Below are positions 7,281 through 17,784 of a DNA stretch of 40,109 nt, piece after piece (the stretch's first letter is position 1; each line of letters opens with the position of its first letter). The position numbers and the translations under genes were made by a program. Under the pieces are notes generated by a model that made no database searches, was not told the origin of the DNA, and was given only the letters and a program-made list of their open reading frames with translations. Source of the DNA: Psychrobacter sp. PG1 (lineage in GTDB: Bacteria > Pseudomonadota > Gammaproteobacteria > Pseudomonadales > Moraxellaceae); assembly GCF_014897815.1 (NCBI RefSeq), contig NZ_JABUZG010000062.1, positions 1-40,109 on the forward strand, read 5' to 3'.

Positions 7281-8543
7281 TTATCTCACAAACTCAGGAT
7301 ATGCTTCCATACCACACTCTGCTATATCCGCACCTTCATACTCATCTTCTTCAGAGATACGCAGACCAATCACTAATTTGATAACTGCCCAAGTGATTAA
7401 GCTGGCGATGAATACCCAAGTAAAGATAGTGGCTGCACCAGCAATCTGACCTACGAACGATGCTGCTGGGTTGGTAATTGGTACGATAAGTAGACCGAAC
7501 AGACCGACTACACCATGAACTGAGATAGCACCCACTGGATCATCTATTTTTATTTTATCCAATGCTAAGATAGATAGCACAACGATAACGCCAGCGATCA
7601 AACCAAACAGTGTTGCTTGTAATGCAGATGGGGTTGAGGGTTCTGCTGTGATAGCGACTAATCCTGCGAGTGCACCATTTAAGAGCATGGTTAAGTCAGC
7701 TTTGCCAAAGATGATGCGTGCTATTATTAAAGCACCAATTGCACCTCCTGCCGCTGCTGCATTGGTATTCAAAAACACCATAGCAACCGAGTTAGCACTG
7801 GCAATATCACCCAGTTTTAGCACCGAGCCGCCATTGAAACCGAACCAACCCATCCAGAGAATAAGTGTTCCAAGCGCTGCCAGTGGTAAGTTGGCACCTG
7901 GAATGGCGCGTATTTCACCATTAGGGCCATACTTGCCTTTACGTGCACCTAATAATAATACCCCTGCTAATGCAGCCGCAGCACCCGCCATATGGACGAT
8001 ACCAGAACCTGCAAAATCAGAAAAACCCATGTCGCCTAAATTGAACATACCAAATACATCATTGCCACCCCACGTCCAGCTACCCTCTAATGGATAAATG
8101 ACACCAGTCATCACCACAGCAAATAATAAGAACGACCACAGCTTCATGCGCTCAGCCACCGCTCCTGAAACGATCGACATACAGGTTGCAACAAACACCA
8201 CTTGGAAGAAAAAATCAGACGCAGCGGAGTAAACAGAATCACCGTCAAAGCCATTTTCAGCGGAGGCTGCTAGAGCATCTGCTACCAGCGTTTCATTACC
8301 CGCGATACCGCTCAAGAAGAGGTTGCCACCATACATAATGGCATAGCCGCATATCATGTACATGGTACAAGCGGTGGCAAAAAGTGCGATATTTTTGGTT
8401 AAAATCTCAACGGTGTTTTTTGAGCGGACGAGTCCAGCTTCTAACATGGTGAAGCCTGCTGCCATCCACATGACGAGCGCCCCGCACATTAAAAAGTAAA
8501 ACGTATCAAGTGCGTACTGGAGCTCGAAGATTTGATTTTGCAT
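7281..8543 (-). CDS. amtB: Ammonium transporter AmtB
   Basis: 420 aa, an Amt/MEP/Rh channel of the inner membrane with about 11 hydrophobic segments. It conducts ammonia/ammonium as a trimer. Conserved features: Asp176 in 'DFAGSGIVHMAGA' (the E. coli Asp160 position), the twin pore histidines His184 and His343 ('GAISVHGVVGLFG'), and the aromatic periplasmic gate region at 111-113. No cleavable signal peptide is obvious. An AAGGGGG precedes the ATG. It lies 75 nt downstream of glnK on the same strand, the classical pair in which GlnK plugs the channel when nitrogen is sufficient. Transcription is expected from the sigma-54 promoter before glnK. Confidence 0.95.
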   Translation of the reverse strand: MQNQIFELQYALDTFYFLMCGALVMWMAAGFTMLEAGLVRSKNTVEILTKNIALFATACTMYMICGYAIMYGGNLFLSGIAGNETLVADALAASAENGFDGDSVYSAASDFFFQVVFVATCMSIVSGAVAERMKLWSFLLFAVVMTGVIYPLEGSWTWGGNDVFGMFNLGDMGFSDFAGSGIVHMAGAAAALAGVLLLGARKGKYGPNGEIRAIPGANLPLAALGTLILWMGWFGFNGGSVLKLGDIASANSVAMVFLNTNAAAAGGAIGALIIARIIFGKADLTMLLNGALAGLVAITAEPSTPSALQATLFGLIAGVIVVLSILALDKIKIDDPVGAISVHGVVGLFGLLIVPITNPAASFVGQIAGAATIFTWVFIASLITWAVIKLVIGLRISEEDEYEGADIAECGMEAYPEFVR

Positions 8544-8618
8544 GTTAATTCCCCCTTGAATTGATGCAATACAGCTATCGGTATGATCTATAAATCTGTG
8601 TCTATATGGCCTTGCGCG

Positions 8619-9056
<438 letters not shown>

Positions 9057-9104
9057 ATTTACTCAAGGGGGATAGGTAAGATTGGATTTGTTTGTTCAAA
9101 AACA

Positions 9105-9118
9105 GCCATAGTTATGGC
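9105..9118. repeat. Perfect palindrome GCCATA-GT-TATGGC
   Basis: It lies about 50 bp upstream of the glnK sigma-54 core. It may be a binding site for an activator or other regulator, but it does not match the NtrC consensus well. The rest of 9057-9412 contains no credible gene. Confidence 0.35.
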
Positions 9119-9412
9119 AAAAAATACTGGTTATGCTGCAATGGTATAAACCACCGTTATGAGCATAGAGAATGCCAATTAACCTTTAGCGTTGAACTGA
9201 CGAAAACTTTATTATAACCAACTTTTTAGGTGCTTGGGGAGACCATCCATCTATTTCCTGTGATGATTTGCTAACCTAGTTTGGTATATGAAACGAATCA
9301 CTTGAGGAGAAAGTAGGGAAAATTGTGTGATACGGTAAGCGGCAGAGCTTAACATGGATGTATAGGCTCTGCGCTCAAAGAGAGAGGGGTGGCTGTGTAG
9401 ATCGGCTAAAGC

Positions 9413-10267
9413 CTATACCTTTGGGAAGAGTAGGTAGGGGGTTTTGGTGCTGCCGAGCAGCTTTTTTGTGTCGCTACCTTGTAGAAGTTCACGCAGACGA
9501 GATTGGCCAAAGGCACCGGTCATCAGCATACCGATATCATTTTCATTTTGATAATAATTCAAAGCCGAAGTGACATCGCGGCAGTCCAGCAAGGCTTTTT
9601 TAGACTTGATGCCTGCTTGTTTGAGCCGCGCATAAGCTTCACGTAGCGCATCGCAATTTTCAGAGTTTTCTTTACCGACCATCACGATATGAACGGTTAA
9701 TGCGCGCACCAGTGAGGTTTTGCAGAGCCAATTGAGCAATTTATGTGAAGTAGGACTGTTGTCAAAAGCAAACAACGCGGTCGTAGGGGGCAAAAATGGT
9801 GCATGAGTCACCAAAATGGGGCAGTGGCTGACTCTAATTAACTGGCTCAATGTCGATTTGCAGGTGACATTGTGACCTATAACGATCAATTGTGCTTTGT
9901 CATCGACGTAATCGATACTTTCATTGAGGTGTTCATGGCGATGCAAAGTATAAGTTTTTAGTTTTTGTCGCTGCTGCTCGCAATAGGTGGTGGCTTGATG
10001 GAGCAAAAGCTTGCCTTGAGCTTTTAGCTCACAATTACTCAAGTGCTCCTTGGTGGTGAACTGCTCAAGCAGCATGTTTTCATCATCGATATTTAGGCAG
10101 CCTGAATAATTCACAGCCGCTTTTTGTTGTAGGCTCGGTACAGAATGCAACAGTCCAACAGGTGCTTGTAGACGAGTCGCTGCCCACATGCTAGCTTCTA
10201 ACACTGCTTGCACGTGGTCTGGGCAGTCCAAGCAGGCAATCACACTATCTGGTTTCAAATTACTCAT
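9413..10267 (-). CDS. Universal stress protein, tandem UspA domains
   Basis: 284 aa with two Usp domains (~1-155 and ~162-284). The second has the ATP-binding pattern G-x2-G-x9-G-S at Gly251, Gly254 and Gly264 ('GAFGQSRLRELLQGS'). The first lacks a clear version of it, so it may be structural. Usp proteins are cytoplasmic and act in stress survival; some bind ATP. It lies downstream of the SulP transporter gene on the same strand, but a strong hairpin with a T tract separates the two. Pairing of SulP with a Usp protein recurs in proteobacteria and suggests a regulatory link with transport (inference). Confidence 0.85.
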   Translation of the reverse strand: MSNLKPDSVIACLDCPDHVQAVLEASMWAATRLQAPVGLLHSVPSLQQKAAVNYSGCLNIDDENMLLEQFTTKEHLSNCELKAQGKLLLHQATTYCEQQRQKLKTYTLHRHEHLNESIDYVDDKAQLIVIGHNVTCKSTLSQLIRVSHCPILVTHAPFLPPTTALFAFDNSPTSHKLLNWLCKTSLVRALTVHIVMVGKENSENCDALREAYARLKQAGIKSKKALLDCRDVTSALNYYQNENDIGMLMTGAFGQSRLRELLQGSDTKKLLGSTKTPYLLFPKV

Positions 10268-10289
10268 AAGACCACCACATTATTCCAAT

Positions 10290-10377
10290 ATTAAAAAAAC
10301 AGAATAAAAAGACAGCTGCTTGGCTCAAGGGTGGGGCGATAATGCTTATGCCCAACCCTTTGCACCAATGCAGCTGT
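10290..10377 (-). terminator. Long hairpin with T tract between sulP and usp
   Basis: Arms at 10312-10340 and ~10348-10377 share GCAGCTGT/ACAGCTGC at the base and pair imperfectly inward (CAAGGGT with ACCCTTTG, GGGC with GCCC). On the minus strand the hairpin is followed by CTTTTTATTCTGTTTTTTT. It should terminate or attenuate sulP transcripts before usp. Confidence 0.7.
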
Positions 10378-10441
10378 TTATTCAACTGTCTATTTATGAG
10401 CGGTTAATCAATATTAGCTCAATAAATAGACGTGGCTTTGT

Positions 10442-11941
10442 TTAATCCAATAAGCCAATATCTCGGCGATCGTGGATAGAGAAGCGATCAATCAGTGTTC
10501 GGCTCGCATTATTGAGTCCCACCACTTTGACATCAATGCCCTCACGTTGCAAGCGCATGACCAGTTTGTCCAAGGTGTCTACGGCACTGACATCCCAAAA
10601 ATGCGCTTGGCTGACATCAATTTGAATACTATCTAAAGCTTCTTTGGTATCGAAGCTGTTTAAGAACTGGGTCGTAGAAGCAAAGAATACTTGTCCTTGC
10701 ACATAATAATAACGAGTATTAGTACTCTCATCATATTCGCTAAATACCGTTAAGAATTGACCAATTTTATTGGCAAACGCCAGCGCCGATAGCAGCACGC
10801 CCACGCCCACGCCATAAGCTAGGTTGTGCGTAAATACTGTGGTCAAAACAGTCGCTAGCATGACAATATTAAATGACATCGGATGCGTTTTAAATTCGCG
10901 AATAGACTGCCAGTTAAAAGTACCAATAGAGACCATAATCATCACAGCGACCAGTGCCGCCATGGGAATTTGACTGACCCATTCACTTAAAAACACTACC
11001 ATAATGAGCAGTACGATACCTGCCATCAAAGTAGACAGACGCGTACGTCCGCCAGATTTGACGTTGATCATAGATTGACCAATCATGGCACAGCCTGCCA
11101 TGCCACCGAAGAAACCTGATACGACATTGGCAATCCCTTGACCGCGACACTCGCGGTTTTTATCGCTTGGCGTATCTGTCAAATCATCGACGATAGTCGC
11201 TGTCATCATCGATTCTAATAAACCAACGATGGCAAGTGCGATAGAGTAAGGCGCGATGATCAGTAAAGTATTTAGGTTCAATGGAATGTCAGGTAATAAG
11301 AACATTGGTAATGAATCAGGCAAATCGCCCATACTGCCGACATTACGAATATCAAGATTCATATACATGGCGACAGCGGTCAAACCAACGATACAGATCA
11401 GCGGTGACGGAATCACGCGACCGATTTTAGGAATCAGCGGAAACAAGTAGATAATCGCTAAACCCGCCGCTGTCATGATATAAACCGTCATGCCAACGCG
11501 TTCAGTCATTGGGTTAAGCTCAGGCAGCTGGGCGGCAAAGATCAATATCGCGAGCGCATTGACGAAGCCAATGACTACCGAGCGCGACACAAAGCGCATC
11601 AAATTACCGAGCTTTAGAATACCCATTATAATCTGAATCCCACCGCACAATAAGGTGGCAGCTAGCAAATACTGCAAACCATGCTCGGCGACTAAGTCAA
11701 CCATCACCAGTGCCATCGCCCCAGTTGCTGCCGAAATCATGCCTGGACGACCACCGACGAAACTGATCACGACCGCGATACAAAATGAGGCATACAAGCC
11801 GACTTTTGGATCAACACCTGCGATAATAGAAAAGGCAATGGCTTCAGGAATCAGCGCTAAGGCAACGACCAAACCGGATAAAACGTCGCCGCGAACATTG
11901 GAAAACCATTCGTCACGTAAGTTATCAATAAAAGATGTCAT
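10442..11941 (-). CDS. SulP-family inorganic anion transporter
   Basis: 499 aa from ATG 11941; an in-frame TTG at 11968 would add 9 residues, and neither has a good ribosome binding site. About 10-12 membrane segments contain SulP signatures ('[20 protein letters not shown]', '[12 protein letters not shown]'), followed by a C-terminal STAS domain from about residue 405 ('[19 protein letters not shown]'). The family includes sulfate, bicarbonate (BicA) and other anion carriers; the substrate cannot be read from sequence. It is not next to cys genes or carbonic anhydrase here. The adjacent Usp gene is the only clue to regulation. Confidence 0.88.
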   Translation of the reverse strand: MTSFIDNLRDEWFSNVRGDVLSGLVVALALIPEAIAFSIIAGVDPKVGLYASFCIAVVISFVGGRPGMISAATGAMALVMVDLVAEHGLQYLLAATLLCGGIQIIMGILKLGNLMRFVSRSVVIGFVNALAILIFAAQLPELNPMTERVGMTVYIMTAAGLAIIYLFPLIPKIGRVIPSPLICIVGLTAVAMYMNLDIRNVGSMGDLPDSLPMFLLPDIPLNLNTLLIIAPYSIALAIVGLLESMMTATIVDDLTDTPSDKNRECRGQGIANVVSGFFGGMAGCAMIGQSMINVKSGGRTRLSTLMAGIVLLIMVVFLSEWVSQIPMAALVAVMIMVSIGTFNWQSIREFKTHPMSFNIVMLATVLTTVFTHNLAYGVGVGVLLSALAFANKIGQFLTVFSEYDESTNTRYYYVQGQVFFASTTQFLNSFDTKEALDSIQIDVSQAHFWDVSAVDTLDKLVMRLQREGIDVKVVGLNNASRTLIDRFSIHDRRDIGLLD

Positions 11942-12603
11942 AAGTAAACTGCATAGGGTTAGAGGCAAAAAAAGTAATCATTACTCATTCATAAAATGAT
12001 CGCATCGCTATAAAAGTAGCTATTCATCTTTCTTTTACGGCAACATGTGCTGTGTCATATTGCGGTATTGAGTTATTAAAGGTCAGTAATAAGTAGGTCT
12101 ATTGATTTACTTACTGGTATCGCTAATACGCTCACCAATAATTGATACGATGATAAATTCAGTGAGACTACCTAAAAAAATAGTTAAAATAAGGTGCTTA
12201 AAGCAGGGCATTTATAAGAGCACCTACAATAACGAATAGCGTCAGCAATGATATGCTGCGGTAGAGGGTAATAAATAATCTGTCAAATAAAAATAGCCGC
12301 TCGACATGACCCGTCTATAGTAGTAACTTTGCCAAACAGAAGTGACAATAGCGTGCTAACTGTGACAACATGCTAAACTAAAATGCTTGGGTAAATACCC
12401 AGTCACTTACAGATTAAGGCAACTATTATAGCATTAGCCACTTAATATAAAAACAGGCGCATAATAGCACATCGTCATAAAAAACCAGTACCGAAATCTG
12501 AGCGATACCGTTATGATGCGTCTCATCTTGACGGCATCATTTTGCTTCTTTATAGACTAGGTTTGTTTGATGCCATTTTGCTCGTCCAACAGAAGGAATA
12601 AAT
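11942..12603. other. 662-bp intergenic region between divergent sulP and murD
   Basis: It contains no credible gene; the one frame that enters it is the antisense of sulP. It should carry the promoters of both divergent genes. The only marked element is the palindrome TGGGTA-AA-TACCCA at 12388-12401. No clear -35/-10 pair was assigned. Confidence 0.5.
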
Positions 12604-14040
12604 ATGACCACCAACACTGCAACAGATGCCTTACTTCACAAAGGCAGTGGTCTACAAGTCGTGGTCGGTTTGGGACAATCTGGGTTGTCAGTTGCGCGCT
12701 ATTTGGCCAATCAAGGCTATCAGGTTGCTGTTACTGATGCTCAGGTGACACCTAGCTTAGCAGATCAACTGCCCGCTGAGATTAGCATTCGCCAATTTGG
12801 TGCGATTGACGCTGAGCTCTTGCAGCAAGCGGCACGTATTGTTATAAGCCCCGGTATCTCTCTTGCTACCGAAGCCGTCGCCGCTGCTCGCCAAGCGAAT
12901 ATTCCCGTGGTTAGTGACATTCAGCTATTTTGTGAGGCTTGTACCGTACCGATAGTGGCGATTACTGGCTCTAATGCTAAGAGCACCGTGACCACCTTGG
13001 TCGGGCAAATGGCAGCCGATGCTGGTGTCAATGTCGGTGTCGGCGGTAATATTGGCGTGCCAGCGCTGACCTTGCTTGATAATCCTGATATGGAACTGGC
13101 GGTACTTGAGCTGTCGAGCTTTCAGTTAGAGACAGTGACCAATTTGGGTGCGCAAGTGGCGACGGTTCTAAATATGTCACCTGACCATCTAGATCGCCAC
13201 GGCGATATGCTGGGCTATCATCAAGCCAAACATCGTATCTTTCAGGGTGCTAAGTCCGTGGTTATCAATCGCGAAGACGCATTGACGCGTCCGCTCGTGG
13301 CTGATAATTTGCCCAGAGTGAGTACCGGTATACATGCTCCTGATAAAGGTCAATATGGTCTTATTACTACTCCTGAAGGCCAGATTTATCTTGCCCACGG
13401 TACAGAAAAACTACTGTCGGCAGATAAACTGTTGATTAAAGGTCGTCATAATCTGCTCAATGCACAGGCAGCCTTAGCGTTAGGCGAACTTGCTGGTTTG
13501 CCATTGGGCAGTATGTTGAATACCTTACAGCAGTTTACTGGACTTGAGCATCGTTGCCAGTATGTGGCAAATGCTGCAGACATTGATTATTTTAATGATT
13601 CAAAAGGCACCAATATCGGCTCAACGATGGCGGCAATCGAAGGACTGGGCGTAGTCTACGCGCCAAAGGACGGTAAACTACTATTGATTTTGGGTGGACA
13701 AGGTAAGGGTCAACAGTTTGGTGAATTGACGCCGTTTATCAATCAGTATGTTAGCCAAGTACTGTTTATTGGTGAAGATGCGCCGCTGATTGAACAGCAT
13801 CTGCGCGCATCTAAGATAAGCGCCGATGTGGCGTTACATCAATGCCAAACTTTAGAAAATGCCTTTACAACCATTCAACAAGTCACGGCAAGCAGCCTAT
13901 CGCAAGTGCAAGCGGTGCTATTGTCACCTGCTTGTGCCAGCTTTGATCAATATAGTGGCTACGCAGCTCGCGGTGAGCATTTCAGTCAGTTGGTTGGTCA
14001 GTTAGCAACTGAGTCGTCAGATATGATGACTGCCGATTAA
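12604..14040 (+). CDS. murD: UDP-N-acetylmuramoylalanine--D-glutamate ligase
   Basis: 478 aa, slightly longer than the ~440 aa of E. coli. Cytoplasmic Mur ligase that adds D-glutamate to UDP-MurNAc-L-Ala using ATP. Domains: N-terminal UDP-binding Rossmann-like (~17-110, 'GLGQSGLSVA'), ATP-binding central domain with P-loop 'TGSNAKST' (121-128), and a C-terminal domain with 'EHRCQYV' and 'FNDSKGTN'. The usual Gly of the P-loop (SNGKST) is Ala here. GAAGGA lies 7-8 nt upstream of the ATG. ftsW follows on the same strand after 335 nt containing repeats and a hairpin; the rest of the usual dcw cluster is absent. Confidence 0.95.
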   Translation: MTTNTATDALLHKGSGLQVVVGLGQSGLSVARYLANQGYQVAVTDAQVTPSLADQLPAEISIRQFGAIDAELLQQAARIVISPGISLATEAVAAARQANIPVVSDIQLFCEACTVPIVAITGSNAKSTVTTLVGQMAADAGVNVGVGGNIGVPALTLLDNPDMELAVLELSSFQLETVTNLGAQVATVLNMSPDHLDRHGDMLGYHQAKHRIFQGAKSVVINREDALTRPLVADNLPRVSTGIHAPDKGQYGLITTPEGQIYLAHGTEKLLSADKLLIKGRHNLLNAQAALALGELAGLPLGSMLNTLQQFTGLEHRCQYVANAADIDYFNDSKGTNIGSTMAAIEGLGVVYAPKDGKLLLILGGQGKGQQFGELTPFINQYVSQVLFIGEDAPLIEQHLRASKISADVALHQCQTLENAFTTIQQVTASSLSQVQAVLLSPACASFDQYSGYAARGEHFSQLVGQLATESSDMMTAD

Positions 14041-14085
14041 AAGATTTGATGATTTAAGCATTTGCATGACAAGTGCTTAGCGAAT

Positions 14086-14142
14086 CTCAGCATTTAATAA
14101 AGAACTCAGTATTTAATAAAGAACTCAGTATTTAATAAAGAA
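14086..14142 (+). repeat. Three tandem copies of a 19-bp unit
   Basis: Units at 14086-14104, 14105-14123 and 14124-14142. Copies 2 and 3 are identical (ctcagtatttaataaagaa); copy 1 differs at one base. It lies directly after murD and before a hairpin. The copy number may vary between strains. Confidence 0.9.
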
Positions 14143-14144
14143 TA

Positions 14145-14168
14145 AGGGCAATGCAATAGGATTGCCCT
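14145..14168 (+). terminator. Hairpin after murD, probable terminator
   Basis: AGGGCAAT (14145-14152) and ATTGCCCT (14161-14168) form a perfect 8-bp stem with an 8-nt loop. The T tract downstream is poor (gaattgaatttt), so termination may be partial. Confidence 0.5.
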
Positions 14169-14375
14169 GAATTGAATTTTACGACGCGCGCGCATTTTCT
14201 TTATAAATGATTGTTTTGCTTATAGATTGCTGCTACTGTCAATCATAGCCAGTCAGCAACATGAATGGTCAGCTTATTTGCTTAGTAATCTGTCTGGTAC
14301 TGTCTATTTTCTATTTTTTAAACGGTGGCGTTTAATAGACGCCGTGTTTTTTCGTTCGTTAGTGTATATAAAATT

Positions 14376-15572
14376 ATGGCGCTCTCTTCTCTTTTTCGTT
14401 CCTCGTCCCAACCGAAGCAAGCATCTGGCTCAGATGGTATTCTTTCTATGCCGTCAGCACGCGCCATTCTCCTATCGAGTGTTGGCTGTATGTTGGTGCT
14501 CAGTTTATTGATGGTGGCTTCCGCTTCTATTCCTTTTGCGCTCAGTCGCGGCATGACAGAGCTGCACTTTTTCAAAAACCAGCTACTGTATATGATGATC
14601 GGTTTGACGGTCGCTACGGTTTCTTATTACAGCGTGTCTTTGCGAACACTATATAAGACTGAAACCCAATTTATCTTACTGGGTATCACTGGCATGCTAC
14701 TAGTGGCAACCCTATTTAGTACGCCTATTAACGGCTCCAAGCGTTGGCTGAACCTAGGGGTATTTAATTTTCAGGTGGCAGAGTTGGCCAAGTTAGTGAT
14801 GATTGTCTTTGTCTCTGATTTTGTGGTGCGTCGCTCTTTTGAAGTTCGTAACGGCTTAGACGGTTTTTTACGGATTATGTTGGTGGTGGCACTCATCACC
14901 ATGCTGCTATTGTCACAGCCAGATTTTGGTTCTTTTGTCGTTATTTTAGGTACCATCTTTGCGATTTTTTATATCGCTGGTGCGCCTTACAAGCACTTTT
15001 TAGCACTGGGCGCGGCTGCCATCGGTGGGGCGGTATTGATGGTGACGACAGCGCAGTACCGATTGGTACGTGTGATGTCATTTATGGATCCGTTTGATGA
15101 TGTGCAAGACACGGATTATCAGCTGGCACGCAGTTTGATTGCCTTTGGCCGTGGACAATTTACAGGCGTTGGTTATGGTGAGAGCGTACAGAAACTGTCG
15201 CATTTGCCTGAGGCACATACTGATTTTCTACTAGCCATTACAGGGGAAGAGTTAGGCTTTGTTGGGGTTACTATGGTACTGGTGCTCGAAGCGCTGATTA
15301 TCGGTAGCGCGATGCGTATCAGTTATAACGCGCTCAAACGTCGGCAGATGCGTATGAGTTATACCGCCTTTGGTATCGGTGTGGTGTTCATAGCACAAAC
15401 AATTATCAATGCGGCGATGAATATGGGCGCGATTCCAACCAAAGGATTGACCATGCCATTCTTCAGTTATGGCGGCTCTTCGATGTTGATTAGTTTGGTG
15501 ATGGTTGCGTTATTGCTAAAAATTTATAAAGAAAGCCCTGAAATCGAAAAAAGCCAATGCCGTTATTATTGA
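14376..15572 (+). CDS. ftsW: Cell division protein FtsW (SEDS glycosyltransferase)
   Basis: 398 aa from ATG 14376; an in-frame GTG at 14325 would add 17 residues and no start has a clear Shine-Dalgarno. Ten membrane segments are expected. SEDS features: 'INGSKRWLNLG', 'FQVAELAKLVMI', the extracytoplasmic loop 'LPEAHTDFLLAITGEELG', and 'GAIPTKGLTMPFFSYGGSS'. FtsW polymerises lipid II at the division septum together with FtsI. Its position after murD points to FtsW and not RodA, which normally sits with mrdA. No murG follows; gluQ converges from the other strand behind a terminator. Confidence 0.9.
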   Translation: MALSSLFRSSSQPKQASGSDGILSMPSARAILLSSVGCMLVLSLLMVASASIPFALSRGMTELHFFKNQLLYMMIGLTVATVSYYSVSLRTLYKTETQFILLGITGMLLVATLFSTPINGSKRWLNLGVFNFQVAELAKLVMIVFVSDFVVRRSFEVRNGLDGFLRIMLVVALITMLLLSQPDFGSFVVILGTIFAIFYIAGAPYKHFLALGAAAIGGAVLMVTTAQYRLVRVMSFMDPFDDVQDTDYQLARSLIAFGRGQFTGVGYGESVQKLSHLPEAHTDFLLAITGEELGFVGVTMVLVLEALIIGSAMRISYNALKRRQMRMSYTAFGIGVVFIAQTIINAAMNMGAIPTKGLTMPFFSYGGSSMLISLVMVALLLKIYKESPEIEKSQCRYY

Positions 15573-15625
15573 TAGGTTGAGCATTAGTTATAGGCTAGAT
15601 GCATCATGACTGTTATTATCCAGAG

Positions 15626-15652
15626 AAGCGTCGCTAAATAGTGGCGCTTTTT
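15626..15652 (+). terminator. Rho-independent terminator of ftsW
   Basis: AAGCGTC (15626-15632), a 10-nt loop and GGCGCTT (15643-15649) with one G-T pair, running into five T. Confidence 0.7.
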
Positions 15653-15664
15653 GCTAGCTGACTT

Positions 15665-16606
15665 TTATCCATTGGGCATATTTAACTGTTGCTTGCCTTG
15701 TAGCGGCGTACTGTCCCATTGAGCAATGGCTTGCTTTAACATACGAGTAGGTGTGTCTCTATCGACGGCTGGTTGCTGTAATAGTTGTAAAGCATCGGCG
15801 ATAAGTTTACTTGGAGCCCGTGTATCAATGGGTTGTGCTAGGTTTTGCTTAGAGAGTTTTTGTCCATCAGCATGACATATCAGTGGCAAGTGATACCAGT
15901 GATCGATGGCAGGTAAGCGTGCGGCATCCATGATGCTGATTTGCGCTGTCGTCATGGGTAGGATATCTAGACCGCGCATAATATGTGTCACCTGTTGCAG
16001 TCCATCATCAAGGCTGGCAGCCAAAATATAATTGATCATACCATCTTGGCGACGCACCACCATATCACCCAATGTCTGCTGAGGATTATCCCACTGCAAT
16101 CCTTGAATACCATCGTTAAAACCAATTTTATAATTCGGTAACTGTATGCGTAGCTTATGTTGCTCTCTATCAAGGTCAGCGCTGACACAGCAGCGTGGAT
16201 AACGCTTCCTGTTTGGTTGCAATGGGTTAGCATCATAAGATGGGCTCAGCTCTTCTTGCGCCCAGTATTGCTCCAAATCTTTACGCGAGCACTGACAACC
16301 ATAAGTGAGCGGATGCAGGGCTGAGTGTAGATAATCATTATAAATATCAATACGCTCAGATTGATAAATGATATCACCGTCCCAGTACAATCCAAGCGCT
16401 TCCAAATCAATCAAAATTTGCTCAGTAAATTGCTGATCACAGCGTTCGGTATCAGTGTCTTCAATACGCAGTAGCCATTTACCACCAATGGATTTTATAT
16501 GGCAAAAACTGGCAAGCGCGGTCGTCAATGAGCCAAGATGCAGTTCACCAGTCGGTGAGGGAGCAAAACGACCAATCGGCTGTACTGGTATGATTGGAGT
16601 AGACAT
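15665..16606 (-). CDS. gluQ: Glutamyl-Q tRNA(Asp) synthetase
   Basis: 313 aa from ATG 16606; a TTG at 16627 would add 7 residues. A class I GlxRS catalytic core without the anticodon-binding domain, which is the hallmark of GluQRS. It shows the HIGH-type motif 'HLGS' (residues 23-26), 'RIEDTD', a KMSKS-type 'KLSKQN', and cysteines in 'CQCSRKDL' plus a later CC pair that can form the zinc site. The enzyme attaches glutamate to queuosine in the wobble base of tRNA-Asp. It lies downstream of dksA on the same strand, as in many gammaproteobacteria, but here a strong terminator separates them. Confidence 0.93.
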   Translation of the reverse strand: MSTPIIPVQPIGRFAPSPTGELHLGSLTTALASFCHIKSIGGKWLLRIEDTDTERCDQQFTEQILIDLEALGLYWDGDIIYQSERIDIYNDYLHSALHPLTYGCQCSRKDLEQYWAQEELSPSYDANPLQPNRKRYPRCCVSADLDREQHKLRIQLPNYKIGFNDGIQGLQWDNPQQTLGDMVVRRQDGMINYILAASLDDGLQQVTHIMRGLDILPMTTAQISIMDAARLPAIDHWYHLPLICHADGQKLSKQNLAQPIDTRAPSKLIADALQLLQQPAVDRDTPTRMLKQAIAQWDSTPLQGKQQLNMPNG

Positions 16607-16782
16607 AGGAATAGTATTAGTTTTCAAAGTAGGAAATTATCGGTAAAAAAGGTAGAAGATAGAATAATAAATATATCCGTAAAAAGATATTTGTGAAATG
16701 AGTCTGTTTTGTTAGCAAATCAATATAAGCAAGCTTAAAGCTCTGTATCAGCCATGACCCATTGACTAAAAACCAGTCTTCT

Positions 16783-16819
16783 AAAACGCAATAAGCGACC
16801 ATGTTATGGTCGCTTATGC
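16783..16819 (-). terminator. Rho-independent terminator of dksA
   Basis: ATAAGCGACCAT (16791-16802) and ATGGTCGCTTAT (16806-16817) form a perfect 12-bp stem, with an outer GC pair beyond a bulge. On the minus strand it is followed by TTGCGTTTT. It splits dksA from gluQ. Confidence 0.85.
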
Positions 16820-16853
16820 TTACATTCTATTATTGAGATGAATCGTAATTCGT

Positions 16854-17291
16854 TTAAGCGCCTTGATTTTGGCGTTCTTTAATCTCAGACAGGGTTTTAC
16901 AATCGATACACTGGGTAGCTGTTGGGCGCGCTTCAAGACGACGCAGACCAATCTCTACGCCACAAGTTTCACAAAATCCATAATCATCATTTTCAATTTC
17001 TGACATAGATTTATCAATTTTGCGAATGAGCTTACGTTCACGGTCACGCGTACGCAATGCGAGGGCAAACTCTTCTTCTTGGGTGGCGCGATCATTGATA
17101 TCTGGCATAGCACTGGACTCGTCTTGGATATAAGTCTTGGTGCGATCCGCTTCGCCAATCAGTTGGCTCTTCCAATCCAATAATATAGCCTTAAAGTGCT
17201 CTAACTGCGCATCAGACATGTACTCTTCGTCTTTGGCAGGCACATAAGGAGTAAACTTAGCTTCACTTGGATTCGTGGTCAGGGTGCTCAT
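16854..17291 (-). CDS. dksA: RNA polymerase-binding transcription factor DksA
   Basis: 145 aa. Works with ppGpp at the secondary channel of RNA polymerase in the stringent response. Coiled-coil arms flank the tip motif D-x2-D-x-A at Asp64, Asp67 and Ala69 ('PDINDRATQEEEF'), the residues needed for activity. A C4 zinc finger follows with Cys107, Cys110, Cys128 and Cys131. The N-terminus lacks the longer extension of some paralogues. Upstream lie 493 bp without a gene; a terminator follows the gene. Confidence 0.96.
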   Translation of the reverse strand: MSTLTTNPSEAKFTPYVPAKDEEYMSDAQLEHFKAILLDWKSQLIGEADRTKTYIQDESSAMPDINDRATQEEEFALALRTRDRERKLIRKIDKSMSEIENDDYGFCETCGVEIGLRRLEARPTATQCIDCKTLSEIKERQNQGA

Positions 17292-17784
17292 ATGGGTATC
17301 CTACTTTTTTCAAATTAATTCAATAAAACGACGTATCAAAAGACAAGACGCTATCAATGTCATAAACGCTATAATTTGTCCCTTTATAAAACGTTTTACC
17401 ACTTGGTAACACAAGTAACACAGCGGATCTAATAGTACAGTTATCTTGATATGCTCAAAGCAATCTATCAATGGTCAGGTATATGGTTATGCATACTTTT
17501 ATTTAAATAGCGTTGTCTTAATAATGCGACAAATCACTGACTGTGAAGACTTAGCTGTGATCGATTTAGCCATCCTAGCTATTATAATTCTACCTAATAC
17601 CAGATACTAGGCAGTCCTCATTTCGTTTTATACGTTGTATCATTGTTTCTGATAATAATGAAGTCATTTTTCATCATCATGTCGTTTTTACCGTGCCAGT
17701 CATTGTATTCTGAACTCATAAATATCAGTCAATAGCTTGAGATATAAGGGCTCACATCAGTATGGGTGCCAATAAATCTGGGCG
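17292..17784. other. 493-bp intergenic region upstream of dksA
   Basis: No credible gene, RNA or strong hairpin is seen. It must contain the dksA promoter (minus strand). The length is generous for a simple promoter, so extra regulation is possible. Confidence 0.4.

Noticed and set aside
7648..8097. 149-codon frame on the + strand
   Set aside because: Antisense to amtB, with a Pro/Ala-rich product and no start signal.
9130..9165. Possible NtrC site upstream of glnK (loose dyad ATGGT/ACCAC)
   Set aside because: Only five imperfect bases per arm and poor fit to the TGCAC...GTGCA consensus.
14086..14142. Tandem repeats as a CRISPR array
   Set aside because: Units are directly adjacent with no spacers and only 19 bp long.
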